Below are positions 33,520 through 46,179 of a stretch of 64,000 nt of DNA, in pieces. Under the pieces are notes generated by a model. The model did not search any database, had not been told where the DNA came from, and worked only from the letters and a program-made list of their open reading frames with translations. The first letter of the stretch is position 1. Every line of letters begins with the position of its first letter. The stretch is from Calamus simplicifolius. Lineage: Eukaryota > Streptophyta > Magnoliopsida > Arecales > Arecaceae. The DNA is taken from positions 363,293 through 427,292 of the forward strand of contig UESW01004256.1 in the NCBI GenBank assembly GCA_900491605.1. The letters are read 5' to 3'. Made by a program: the position numbers and the translations under genes.

Positions 33520-34847
33520 TCACAACCTGCTCTTCTTCACAGGTCCCATGGCCTTGGCCTTCGCCCTCAGCTCATGCTTCTTTATCTTCCCCGTAGCCGT
33601 CTTCGGCAGGGGGCCAAACACCACGGACTTGGAACCCAGTAGGCCGGCATCTTTGCACGGCAAAACTTCATGATGTCCTCCGCCAACGCCCTCTCGTTGG
33701 TCCGAACGACACCTTCTTCCTTCAACGTCACAAAGGCGCAAGGTGACTCCCCCCATTGCTCATCAGGCCGGGCCACCACCGAAGTTTCCAAAACGGCAGG
33801 ATGCAAATATAATACGCTTTCGACCTCCAGGCTGCTAATATTCTCGCCACCTGAGATGATAATGTCCTTTGCTCGGTCCTTCACTTCTATGTATCCATCC
33901 GGGTGCTTCACACCCAGGTCACCAGAGTGGTACCAGCCGTTTGCGAACGCCTCTTCGTTTGCCTTCGGATTCTTTAGGTAGCCCTTCATGACCATATTCC
34001 CTCGCATCACAATCTCTCCTAGCGTGGTGCCGTCGGCGGGGACAGGGGCCATGGTCTTGAGGTTGACGACGTCGAGGCCTTCCAACCCAACGTAGCGAAC
34101 GCCTTGGCGGGCATGGAGGCGGGCCCGTTCATCGGAAGGGAGATCGTCCCACTCAGGCTTCCAAGCGCACACGGTGGACGGGCCGAAGGTTTCGGACAGG
34201 CCGTAGGTGTGCGTGATGCGGAAACCAAGGCGAGAGATGGCAGCGAGGACCGATGGGGGTGGGGCAGCGCCAGCTGTGTTGACATTAACGACGCGGGGGA
34301 GGGGGAGGATGGCATCGCTCGGAGGTGCGTTGATGATGCTGTTGAGGACGACCGGGGCAGCACAGAAGTGGGTCACGCCTTGGTTGGCAATGGCTGAGTA
34401 AATGGCCTTGGCTGTCACCTGCAATGCGGATTGGATGAAAAAATGATACTACTCCCGCACAAACTCGACAAACAATATATTGAGATGAGCCAAGAACGTT
34501 CTTTTTGCGGGTTCTTACGAAAGAACTGAAATGTTTTATTATTTATTTTAAATTTTTTTGGATAACAAAATAAATAAATAAAAAGAGATGCATTCTTAGC
34601 TTCCTTTTGGGAACATTATAATCTAATAATATTTGGCGAATTCATAATAATGATAAGGTAGTCGAACAGAGATGAAAATATCTCACATATGCATCAGCCA
34701 AGGAAAAAGAAGCCAAAAGTATATATATGACATATTGAGATAAGATGCATGTATAAACCAGCGAGATATGACTGAATGATGGGTTTCACTTTTCCTTTCC
34801 GCTGAACAGTAAGAGTTGTGCATAGAATGATGATGTGCAAGAGAATC

Positions 34848-34878
<31 letters not shown>

Positions 34879-37800
34879 AATGCACACATATTACATTGGA
34901 GTATGGAACATGAGGTAATATATTAGTACATTCACCAGTTACAAGGACAAGAAAAGGACAGAATCAGAAGTGATGGGATAAGACTGAGATGATCTGTAGC
35001 TGGAAGTGAATGCAGTAGTGCTAGACATAATGTGACCATGACCATCACTGCTTATCCTGATCTTGGCGATCCACTCATTTCTACGAAGTGTTAGATCTGC
35101 AGAGAATCCTGACAAATAAATCAATTCTGCAAGTTCTCAATTACCTTTGGTATATCCTTTTCTGCCCTTCCAAAGCCAGTATTTCATCCATGCAAACACC
35201 ACAAGATGAGAAGCCTACTATGCAAAAGAGGATAAGAATCCTAGACCTTAAGTAATTATTTCCAATCCCATCCCCTAAATTTACTGTTCATGGCCTCCAC
35301 ATCCCAATCACTGGCTTCCTTCATCTTAATGTCTCTAATTGACCGAAGTGTTATGATCTGCAGATGAATCCTGACAAATAAATCAATTCTGCAAGTTCTA
35401 TCAATTACCTTTGGTATATCCTTTTCTGCCCTTCCAAAGCCACCTGGTGGTATTTCATCCATGCAAACACCACAAGATGAGAAGCCTACTATGCAAAAGA
35501 GGATAAGAATCCTAGACCTATTTTAAGTAATTATTTCCAATCCCATCCCCTAAATTTACTGTTCATGGCCTCCACATCCCAATCACTGGCTTCCTTCATC
35601 TTAATGTCTCAGAGCCAGCTAATTGACCAGAAAGAGTGCAAAGTATGTGCTTATTTTCATATCTCTGTATGCAAAATTTTCTTTGAAAAAAAAAAATTGG
35701 CTCAAAGAAATAGCAGCCATAATCAACAAGTCCTGCCTCACCTATATGTTTTTGTTTCATGATCTTGTTGTTTTATCCTTCATCATTTCTTTTTCACAGG
35801 TTCAGAATGCAAATAGACTCCCCTTATTAAGGGTGTCTGGTAAACACAACACAAGGAGGGGGAATGTTCACCGATTTATCCTGTTTGGCATGGTCCAAGT
35901 GTGTCAGGCAGAGTCTCGTTTAAATATTGTTTTTCTTACAAAAGGAGGGGGAATGCCAGTCTCTACTTCGACTTAAGCAACTCACCTTACCAGAGAGAAA
36001 ATTGACAGCATGACAATCAAGTATGCTTGTTCGCCTAACTGTTAATATACAAAGCAGCTTTATATATGTATTACTAATATTAAGCAATATTTGTATATGG
36101 GTTTCAAGATCATTTCATCCTCTTGTGGCATCTATGCCAAAAGTTAATCTAGTGTATATGTATTTCTGGAAAGCATTTATCTGCAAGTGGCTTTCTGCAT
36201 AATTGATTCAATCATTTTATCTGGATTTATCAAACCACAATACAAGCAACTCATTACCAACAAGATGAAAATAAGTAATCTAAAAGAACTTTTTCAACAG
36301 TGCAGTGCCTAATGAAACAAATTCCAAATAATAAATAAACCTCAAAAAACATACCTGGCGAAGACAAATGCTTGTTCCACATAGAGCAGCCAGTGTCCAG
36401 GTGTAGCACCACCCATTGCAATGGAACATGGGCAGAGTCCACAAGTAAATGGCCCCTTCATTCATTCCCCATATTAGAGCATCACTAAGAGCCATAAGAT
36501 AAGCACCCCTATGATGCAACACCACACCCTTTGGACTAGATGTTGTTCCTGAAGTGTAGCCCAAAGCAATGCTCTGCCACTCATCCTTTGGTGGCTTCCA
36601 AGCAAACTCAGGGTCACCAGATTCTAGAAACTTCTCGTATTCAATAGCACCTTTTCCCAAAGCATTTTGAAGAGACATAGGATCGCAGGTTTCATCACCT
36701 ATAACAATTAGAATTGGAGGCCTGAAAGCCCCTTTCTTTTGTCTGCTATTATCTTCAAAGACTGCTCAGCCAATGCAAAGAACTCCTGATCCACCATAAC
36801 AACTTCAGCTGAAGAATGATCCAAAAGGAAAGCAATAGTAGCAGCATTAAGCCGGATGTTGACACAATTCACCACTGCACCAGCCATTGGAACTCCAAAA
36901 TGAGCTTCATAGATAGCTGGGACATTTGGTGCAATTACAGCTACCTAACAAAATTAAGAGAACAATTTTTTTCAGTTAAATATTTCAGTAGCATCAAGAA
37001 TAAACTTGGAGATCTTGTTAACATAATGAGTGTCATTTCAAGGAATAAATTATATCTATATATTCTAGACTTCATCAGCTATACAAAAACAAAGACTGCA
37101 GCGATGCCAAAGAGAAAATGGCTATAAATGTTGGCAATGTTTTAAGAATATATTCATATCTTGCATATTTATAAGACTAAGATCATTGACTACACAAGAC
37201 AGTAGGCAAAGAACATCCAGATTCATGTCAGCTATCTGACCTAAAACAAGATCACCACTCCTAAACAGAGATATTGCCCTAAACTAGAAGGAAAGGGCCA
37301 TTACACGAAGGACATGAAGAACCTACATCTTTAGCATGACACCTATGTCAGATTAGGTAATAATGTCTGAACAAGAGCACGATGACATACCAAAACTTAA
37401 TCCCTTTCTTTTGAAATATTTGTAACAGAGTCCATCAATTTCCAATATTTAGCCATATCTAGGAACCTTGGATCATTCCCTAATTTTTCTTTTCCAGGCA
37501 ACTGTGAGTCAGTGCTCATTAATATACAAGAATTTATTACACTTGGCAACTCTTACAGAACAAAACCTACTGTGGAACTTAGAATAAGCATCTAGCAGCC
37601 TGGATGTCATGCTCACATACAACAAATTGTCAGACAAACAATCTCACAAAGCATACATTTTTGGCATCACCATGTCAAATATTTAAAATAGAATCAGAAC
37701 CACAAAAACCTGAAGCTTTTTCAATCATTTTCATAATCTATGATTAATTTTAAGTTTGAAACCATCAAAAGCCTTTATATTGGATTATCTTTTTTCCAGA

Positions 37801-40362
37801 AGAGGATTTAGTTGATGTTGAGAGTCGATCCTACTACTTCCCTTCCTCCTCTGTTTGAACCTACCTATTTATAGAAAGAAGGGAGGGGAAAGAATCAAAA
37901 CAAGATGATAAGCTTATCATTTGGACACTTACCTAGTGGCATAACACCCTTCATATTACTAACTATTTTCAAGGGAAATGCTTCAAGGAACCCATTATGC
38001 ACACATAAAAGTTTATCAAGCCCATGATCGCTGACTTTGCAACTTCCTAATCAACCAACCAACCATGTTGACAACAAATCTGTGAATTGCATGAACCCCC
38101 TCTTGCTACATGACAAGGTAATTGTTTGTGTGTGCATAATGAGAACTGTGTACCATGGCCCAATTTTAAGTTTTTATCCACAACCATCATCAGGCCTGTC
38201 TCAGTTAAGTTCTACGAATGTTAAAAAAAAGCTAAAAAGGTTTCTCATAAAAACTATGCTAAACTTGAGCACAATGATCAGTTAAAACATGGAATATATT
38301 TCACAAGACAATTAATGGTGATGGGATATTCAAGGAGTCAATATCATCACATGAAAAGATAGGCACACGCGTTGGCCAAACCAAGGCCAACTTATAGACC
38401 ACTCCTTTTTGTTTACCAGGAAGATGAAGATTGCATGTAAGCAGTGCACATCAGCAACACGGTGTCCACAAACAAAATAAACAACAAACAAAAGTTGGCA
38501 TGCGACCGCAATAGACTATCGTCACAATACCATCACAGCTAATTAAAAGAAATACCATACATAAATGGAGCATCCCTACAAGATAAGCAGACAACTCAGC
38601 CAAGGAGTTCAAGGCTGGGGTAAAATTTGGCATGCAAACTCCCTTTTTTAGTTAGCCATCCAAATGAGATACTCGGATTGCCAATATATACCATCTAAAT
38701 TCTCTTCCTTGGATAAAGGAATCATTACATAATTCAAGACAACACAATCTTCATCTGATGCACTAATTAAGAACAATTACCTTATCAAAGTCAGTCTTGT
38801 TAGATGATACAAGGCAGCATGACTTTCTATGTAAAGCGTCCGTTTTGTTTCACTTTAACCAATCGGCAAAAGATAAATGCTTGCCAGCAGGTTGAATTAG
38901 GAGTTCCAACCTTTCAGGAGAATTTTCCATATCATGATTTTTCCCTAACTTTCTATTTTGACCTTCCTCTTTTACCAATCAGATACCAACAGAAAGGTCC
39001 TGACTTCAAAAAATCTAAGACTTTTAACTCAGAAAATGGATAAGACTGTGATTATCAAATTTAGCAAATTTAAAGGCAGCTTAAATTATAACTTCTTAGT
39101 TCGAACAAGACTCCTGAATCATGATGGTTAAAAGGGGAAAAAAAAATATATGGACAAGCATGCAAGTACTTATACATACATTGATTGTTCCATCAATATT
39201 ATGGATATCATAATTTTTATTTTTGGTAAATTTATAAGTGCACGATTTTTTTGCTACGCTGTGATCATTATTTACCAATTGCAAACCAGCTGTGTGGGGA
39301 CCAAAAAATAAAAAGGTAAAATTATGAAATATGATTTATTAAAAAACAAAATAAAATAAAAGTTATCCATTCACCAAAAAAAAAATTGTCATCCCCTCAT
39401 TCACTGACCGTCTGCCTCTACCCGGAACGCGAAAGTTCTTGATATTGATAACCTAGAAAGCTATGCTTCCAACAAAATAATAATAATAGTAGCAGTAGTA
39501 ATAATAATTCGACGAATTATCTGCTATAAAATAATTGGCTTTCCAAATAACGGATATTATTTTTTTAAAAAAGATGAATCTATCAAAAATTAATAGAAAA
39601 CATTTTTAGTTCTAACTTAAATTTTCGAATAAAATAAGGCATGCCAAGGACATTAAATATTCCCAACTTCGATTTAGGTCATATTCCGCTCCATCTTCGT
39701 TTCTTTTGAAAGGAAAAGAAATCTTGCACTCAACTCGAAACTCACTTTAAGCTTTCATCGTAAATTCCCCATTTATATTTGATAAGCTTCCATTCCAAAA
39801 AGGAAAACGAGAAAAGCCTAATAAATTATACAAAACAATAAAAAATTATTTATACTGAACTTTAAGTAAAGCAAAATTCGTATTAATAAAAAGTTAAATA
39901 AATCACGAGTCAACGAAATATATAATATTTACAATAATGCATCAGCAGTGAACTTGGCGTTAGAAAATAATATCCTAGATTTTTTCCGGATTGTTTTTAT
40001 ATGTTAATGGTTGCACCAAACTCCGAGCACGATCTCAAGGTTCTTTCTTTTTTGTTCGCAGTCAAACAAAGTGGAAAAATAAATGAATGAACAAAAGTCT
40101 CCAAGAAAGAAGGGGAGGGGGGGGGGAGAGAGAGATTTACGGTGCTTCCAGCGCCGATCGAGCGGCGCACAAGAGCGGAGGCGAGGCGGCGGCACCGGCG
40201 GTACGTCTCGGCCCAGGTGTAGCGGGCCGGGCCGTGGACCACCGCTAGCCGTTCCGGGTGGACCATCGCGGCCCTCTCCAGGAACCAGAGCGGGGTCAGC
40301 GCCGTGTAGTTGGCCGGATTCTTCGGCAGCTCGTCTATATCCCTCTCCGGCGCCTCCGCCAT
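33520..40362 (-). CDS. AAE7: Peroxisomal acyl-activating enzyme 7 (acetate/butyrate-CoA ligase), frame broken twice as assembled
   Basis: Three exons in transcript order, 40141-40362, 36355-36944 and 33520-34418, with GT..AG introns of 3.2 and 1.9 kb at phase 0. The protein belongs to the AMP-forming acyl-CoA synthetases. Exon 1 reads ANYTALTPLWFLERAA. Exon 2 holds the ATP-binding YTSGTTSSPKG (about residue 204) and LWTLPMFHCNGW. Exon 3 has GAAPPPSVL, HTYGLSETFGPSTVCAWKPE, YHSGDLGVKHPDGYIEVKDR, the PKTATGK lysine motif and a C-terminal SRL peroxisome signal. Arabidopsis AAE7 (ACN1) activates acetate for the glyoxylate cycle; the same role is inferred. Expected length is 570 residues. Exons 2 and 3 are 590 and 899 bases, each one short of a multiple of three. 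The missing bases lie at about 36728-36740 and 33628-33631. Either the gene is a young pseudogene or these are base-calling errors. Confidence 0.9.
35085..35612. repeat. Tandem duplication of about 260 bases inside AAE7 intron 2
   Basis: The segment from CGAAGTGTTA to AATGTCTC occurs at about 35085-35335 and again at about 35345-35612. The copies are nearly identical apart from several small gaps, all in the left copy, at five or six positions (for example AGCCACCTGGTGGTATTT on the right against AGCCAGTATTT on the left). Confidence 0.85.
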
Positions 40363-40381
40363 ATCCCACCACCACGAGAGA

Positions 40382-40387
<6 letters not shown>

Positions 40388-40426
<39 letters not shown>

Positions 40427-40512
40427 GGAGTGATCGTAGGGGGACGAGGGGAGGGAGATGGGGGGCTCCAACCTTCACGAGAAAGAGAGAGCGAGAGAGA
40501 GAGAGAGAGAGA
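40388..40512. repeat. (GA)n tracts in the AAE7 leader
   Basis: Two GA dinucleotide runs (about 40388-40421 and 40481-40512), read as CT repeats in the transcript, lie between the TATA box and the ATG. CT-rich leaders are common in plant genes. Open frames on the plus strand here are low-complexity artefacts. Confidence 0.85.
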
Positions 40513-40538
40513 TTGGTTCCCGGAGCTCGGCGGATGGG

Positions 40539-40547
40539 TATTTATAG
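40539..40547 (-). promoter_or_regulatory. TATA box of AAE7
   Basis: Minus-strand CTATAAATA lies 177 bases upstream of the ATG. It predicts transcription starting near 40510 and a leader of about 150 bases made largely of the CT repeats. Confidence 0.6.
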
Positions 40548-40619
40548 CGAGGCCCGTGAACGAAACGATACGTGTTCGCCTCCACCAGCGCACCTGATTC
40601 ACGTCCAGATGCTCCTTTA

Positions 40620-43096
40620 ACGCCTCAAATTATCTACGTTTCAGTGGATTATTGGACGAATTAGCTGTTTCCTGTTAGCTGTTTTTTGAATCCTGGCTGA
40701 AAATGGCTTCTACCGTTCCCGAGGCTAGGATGCGACGATGTTCCGGTCAACCGGCGACGAAGGCATTAACGATTCCCCATAACCGCAGCTCTTGAAATTT
40801 CAAGGACTCGATTCTTTAGGACCAGAAAAGGAACCACTGTCCTTGATTTTTTGGGTCCCACTTCTTGTTCCGGCACTCGTATTGGGTCTGATGCTGGAGT
40901 TTTTTTCTTGGTGTCTTTATAATTATATTAGCGGCCCGCGGATGTCATTTGGATTAACTGAATATCCACATGTCGTATTGATTAAATGATGATGGATAAG
41001 GAGGCTATAATTAAAAGGAATAGGTCAGAGGAGTTGTAGGGATGTTATCCCACTTATCAGCTACTAGATAAATGCTATTTACATTTATTAACAGTTATCA
41101 AATACTACCTTAATATTCAAAATATTATGAATTTTATATCCGCATTTATAACATAATGGATATGATTATAAAATTCTATATATTGTTAACCATGAAAAGA
41201 AAGTCAATTAATAATATGCTGGCATGGTTATTTATCTTGAAAATCTATACAAAAAAATTCAAATAATTATACAATTATATATAGTTATGCTTAGTCATTA
41301 TAAAATATATTTAAATTGAGGAAATACTTTATTTGATTCTATTGCTCATTTCTCTTGCCTGTTGAAAAAGAGAAACTACTTAAATATAGATAATTATTTG
41401 CCATGTTCTTTTATAATTATAAATATAAATATTGATATTAGTTGGATGTTTTGATCTTGAATTGTGTGCCATGTTTTTTTTAATACTTTTTAGAAATAAA
41501 GTTTAAATTTAAATCATTTAAAATCATCCTACAATGCTTTTATGACCTATATAATGCCTTTGATTTATATTGTTATTCAACTATGTTCATTTCACTTAAT
41601 CTACTTTTATTCATAAATAATGGTTTGAGGTTTGAGACTAATTACCCATGTTTCCTTTAAGCCCTGCGAGTTGATTAAATATGATATGAGATAATTAATG
41701 CAATTGACGTACGTTTCAAAATGGATAATTGCTTCTCCCCAAATTTTCAAAAATTACTTATATTTTATTAGACCATTGACTTTTGATTATCTCTTATGAA
41801 TTATTCTCACTAAAAATTTCTACAAATCTTGCTTTTTCAAGGAATACATTACATCATTCTAATCTAATATAGTAAACCTAAGAAAATCTCCTCTTCTTTT
41901 GCTATGAATCATTTTAATACTTTTAATTATATATATATTATATAAGCTTCAAACTAATAATACCATAAAGAAGGAGTAATGGATCTTATTTTAAATTTTT
42001 TTTTTTTTTTTATCTTCTATCACCATCAGGATAAGCATTACCCTATCTTTTCATTTTTTTTCCTTTTTTTTATTTTAAAATATAAATTATACCAATCCTT
42101 GCAACAGTACAGCTGTAAATTCTAGAAGATTGTTTCATTCCATGAATGTAGACATGTTAACATTAAATATCATTATATCATATGACATATGCATTAAATA
42201 TTATTTATATTATATTTATATGAACATTTATATAATAATATCAATAGATTTTTTTGGTGATAGATCTATATGTTCCTCTCCACCGGAAACATCCGTTTAA
42301 CATGATACTTCTCCATCATTTCCTTTTTTTTTTTTTTTTTCCTCTCTTTTATCACCTTTGTGCGCTATTCTTTTTATCCTACTCCTTTCCATCCATCTCC
42401 TCTCTTAATAAATAAAAAAAAATACAATAAGCATCCTATGATAAAATATATTTTTAATATAATATTAGATTAGCATAGATCTTTTTGATTTTTTAAAATT
42501 TTAGAAGAATAAAATTTGTATTTCATTTTTTCCTCTCTTTTAAATCTAATAACATAAAATTAAAGAAATATATGTGTGTGTGTTTTATCAAATATATTAC
42601 TTTTTATGTATAGCACAGGTATGTACCTAGTTTATATTGATTAAAAGAGAGATAAATAATGAGAGTTTGAAATATGATGAGTAGAGAAAATGCATGCTTC
42701 ACTTGGAATGCATTGACCGAGGTGGTGATAAATGCGACCAACTTAGAGAAAATGAGAATCAATTCATCCATTTTGACAGCTCAATCAATGGCTGTCCATT
42801 ACTCCGTAATATGCATCATATGGCATTGGTGACTGATGATATGGTAAGTTTATATTAAAGAGATTGTAATACAATATTTTGATCATAACTTTTTATTTAA
42901 TTATTTAATTATTATCACTAAATTGCTATTACGATGGCGTGCAATAAAGATTGTTGCTCTTATTTTTTTGTTATTTCTTCTTTTCATTGTTACATAAATG
43001 GTTTAAGCTAAATCAATGTTATAACAAAGTATTATAAAGATATCTTTAAATATTTAAATTTTTTTTAAAAAAAATAAAAGTAATTTTTCTTAATGC
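40620..43096. other. AT-rich intergenic region
   Basis: About 2.5 kb upstream of AAE7 with long A/T runs (for example poly-T near 41998-42010 and 42325-42340). No open frame, RNA gene or element end recognised. Confidence 0.55.
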
Positions 43097-43409
43097 TTTA
43101 AGCGTATTTACTGGTCCAATTAATATGTTAGTGGATCAAAATTATATGACCGTAAAAATTCGAATGAAAGTTATTGATAGCGATTGAACTTGAATTATAA
43201 ACACATATTATAATGCAACACTATCATCGCATACCACAAGAGATCAATTTATTTATTAACCAGAATGAAACTCTATCTATCGTTCAATGGATAATTATCT
43301 TTAAGTCTATTTGTTGGTTCAATTGACTTATTAGCGAGCCGAAATTGCATCTTAAAAATTCAAATGAAAGTTAATTGATAGCCAATGAACTTGAATTATA
43401 AGCATTTAA
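43097..43409. repeat. Diverged direct repeat of about 108 bases
   Basis: The segment CTTTAAG[C/T]..TATTT..GGT(C/T)CAATT .. AAAATTC(G/A)AATGAAAGTTA .. GAACTTGAATTATAA occurs at about 43099-43206 and 43300-43406. The function is unknown; the copies may be parts of an old element. Confidence 0.6.
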
Positions 43410-43650
43410 AATTTTCCTTTTCTATTTGATTATTTTTGAAATATTATACTTATTTTTATAAGCAAAGTTTCTGGATCCATTGACGTCGTGCGAAAGCATT
43501 GGAATAAACAAGAATTCAATAACAACGATGAACTCCCAGATAAACAATCACTTGCAAGCGATTCAGAGAAAACCTCTTTCAAGATGAATTTTTTAACTTT
43601 TTATAAAATTGATCCCCCATCTCAAAAACCCTAAAACAACTATTTATAGT

Positions 43651-43790
43651 CTATAGAAAATAAAATAATTTAGGAAACTAAAAAGCTATAGGAAATAAAA
43701 TAATTTAGAAACTAAAAGCTATAGGAAATAAAATAATTTCGGAAACTAAAAAGCTATAGAAAATAAAATAATTTAGGAAACTAACTAGCC
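43651..43790. repeat. Minisatellite, four units of 33-35 bases
   Basis: CTATAG(A/G)AAATAAAATAATTT followed by a GGAAACTAAAAAG segment, repeated four times with one- to two-base length differences. Confidence 0.9.
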
Positions 43791-43884
43791 TTACTCTCAA
43801 TCAACTTCTCTTCGTCCTTGCTTCGGTTTGGCTACTTTTCGTGCATCCAACTTGTCCATGTATCTCATTGCAACCCTGTTTGCA

Positions 43885-44109
43885 TCATTCTCTTCCTCCT
43901 ACGAAGAACTTGACCGAGTTCTCATCTGGATATAGAGGTGTATTGTCCGAAAAGAATGGATATAAATCTGCCATATTGAAAGTCCTCGAAATCGCCATAG
44001 TCGCAAGAAGATCAACAACATAAGCATTATCGTTGATCTTTTGGACAATCTTGTAAGGTCCATACTTTCGTGGTCGTAACTTGTTATAAGTACCCATGGG
44101 AATCCGCTC
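43885..44109 (-). pseudogene. Ty3/gypsy integrase C-terminal fragment
   Basis: Minus-strand frame with IPMGTYNKLRPRKYGPYKIV, INDNAYVVDL and SRTFNMADLYPFF, the familiar integrase C-terminal region of plant gypsy polyproteins, ending shortly after. It is cut at 44109-44110 by the LTR of the Sirevirus, which inserted into it. The rest of this gypsy is not seen in the window. Its sequence type differs from the gypsy at 57.5 kb. Confidence 0.8.
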
Positions 44110-45438
44110 TATTGGCCCAGATGCCAACCCAAGAGGAGGGGTGAATTGGGTTCTTAAAAAATTTATTTAAAAATTGTTTGCTTTGAGATGAAAAGCAATG
44201 CAAAAATAAATGCACAATAAATGAGATAGAGAGATAAGAGAAGCACGGCAAACACAAAGATTTTATAGTGGTTCGGTGTATCCAACACCTACGTCCACTC
44301 CCAAGATCCACTTGGGTCCACACTATAATCCTTGATTACAGCCGAGTTGTTTTACAAGCTCACAACTCAAACTTGTTGTTTTACCCGGGATCACAACGAA
44401 CCCAGCTGGTTTTTCGGGCTCACCAGCACACAACCCAAAACAAGCTATCTAGCTTGACCCGAGGTATACTACCTCCACTAGTTCAATCCCTTGATTGAAC
44501 TAGCACAAACAAAAAAATAGTTTTAAGTACACAGCTCCTCAATGAGCAAATAAAAATAAATAAACAAGGTTTAGAAAAGCCTGATTTGAAGTTCTTTGAT
44601 TTGAGCTTTTCTTCTTTTCCTCTTCTCCTTTGAAAGTTGAATCAGCCTCAGCTCGATTCTTCAGTGCAGTTGAGAAGATTGGGATTTGGGTGCTTTCTTT
44701 CTTCTTGGAAATCTTTGATTTGAACTTGAAAGCTTGGATTTCTCTTTGAGCTTTTGAGTGGAGGATTTGAGCTTGAAGTTTTCCTTTGATTTCTCTCTCT
44801 TTTCTTTTTTTGATTTTTCTTTTTTCTCTTTTCTCTCTTTTTCAAACGGGTTTTTCCCTTTTTATAGATTCTTAATCCATTTAGGTGGGAAATACTAGCC
44901 GTTGGAGTGTGGAACAAAAAAATAGCCGTTAGAATTAGGTAAAAAAAATATTACCGTTAGAGCTGATCTGGCATTAAAAATCGTTCCTGACAGGTTGGAG
45001 TCGGCTCCAACTTTTCAGGTGTCGGCTCCAATCGGGTATCCAAAAATAGAAAGTTGTTGAGGAGTCGGCTCCGAAAAGTTAAGTGTCGGCTAAATTGTCG
45101 CTCCGGTCTGTCGAGTCGGCTCCAGTCAGGTGTCGGCTCCCGAACTCTAGGTGTCGGCTCCAAAAAAAACTTTTCTGTATCTCAGGTTGGAGTCGGCTCG
45201 AAACTGGGTGTCGACTCCAGACAAAAAGAAAATCTGGCCATGGGGTCGGCTCCTGAATTTAGGTGTCGACTCCAAGCTCTGAAACTTTGAAATTCTTTTG
45301 TATTTGATTCAAAATTATTTCTTAATTCCTTTAAATTGATCAAATAAATTTAAGTCCTGAAACACTTATTAAATCATTAGAAACAATAAATATACTCAAT
45401 TCCTTTATTAATCATCAAAATCAATAATTGGGTCAACA
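44110..45438 (-). repeat. 3' LTR of Sirevirus copy A
   Basis: 1329 bases, minus orientation, starting TGTTGACCC after the purine tract AAAAAGGGGGAGAT. The end is degraded (CCAATA in place of the CAACA end seen on copy B). The last 300 bases (minus) contain ACCGAACCACTATAAAATC, shared with the LTRs at 50.3-51.0 and 57.3-57.5 kb. Confidence 0.75.
44985..45285. repeat. GGAGTCGGCTCC-type palindromic motif cluster in the LTR
   Basis: About ten copies of GGAGTCGGCTCC, GGTGTCGGCTCC and GGTGTCGACTCC alternate at irregular spacing. The same motif returns at 47.02-47.37 kb. Confidence 0.8.
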
Positions 45439-45670
45439 ATCTCCCCCTTTTTGATGATTATAAAAACATTGAGTATATGCATGATTCTTAAATTTTAAAA
45501 ATTTTCAAAATTTTTCAAGTAAGCTCCCCCTGAATGAAGGTAGCTCCCCCTATGAACTCAATTAAATAAACTTTTAATTTTGATAGATTCAATCATATCA
45601 AATTAATCAATTAATCATATTCAAATTAAATTTTTCCAATGCATAAATGCATATCTATAATTCTCTCCCC
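45438..45670 (-). other. Multiple polypurine tracts of Sirevirus copy A
   Basis: On the minus strand AAAAAGGGGGAGA-like tracts occur at about 45439-45456, 45524-45532, 45543-45552 and 45663-45675, leading up to the 3' LTR. Repeated purine tracts are a known Sirevirus trait. Confidence 0.7.
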
Positions 45671-46179
45671 CTTTTTTGTAATCAACAAAAAGGTAAAGAA
45701 GTTTCAAAATGATAAAATTTTTCAAAGATCAAATGATATTCATTAAATCAAATAATTCATTACATAAAGTCAAGTATTACATCATATTCAAAAAAAACTT
45801 CATTACATCAAAAAAACTAAAAAACAATCATTACATCAAAAACTTCATTACAATCTTGTCTAAAATGATCAATATTTTTCATTCCATCACTTTGAGCTTA
45901 CAAAGTCTTTAAGTCTTCTATCAACAAATGCAATGTCAAATTTTATCTTGAAGCTCGGCATTGCATTTGGAATAAGTTCATCTCCACAATATCTTTAAGT
46001 TCTTCAAAAATATTCTTAAGATCATTCTTAAAGATTCTGCAGAGGAAGTTGATTCAATTTTGCAATTCGATCATCCAAAGAATAAAGTTTCTTTAAATTC
46101 ATAAACTTTGTCAACTCATTTCTTCTGAGCAGCAAAAAACTTTTAAGCTGTTTAACTGGTCAGAAAATCCAAAGAAGAA

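Noticed and set aside
40083..40620. Arg/Glu-rich open frames on the plus strand
   Set aside because: Products of the (GA)n leader repeats and antisense to AAE7 exon 1.
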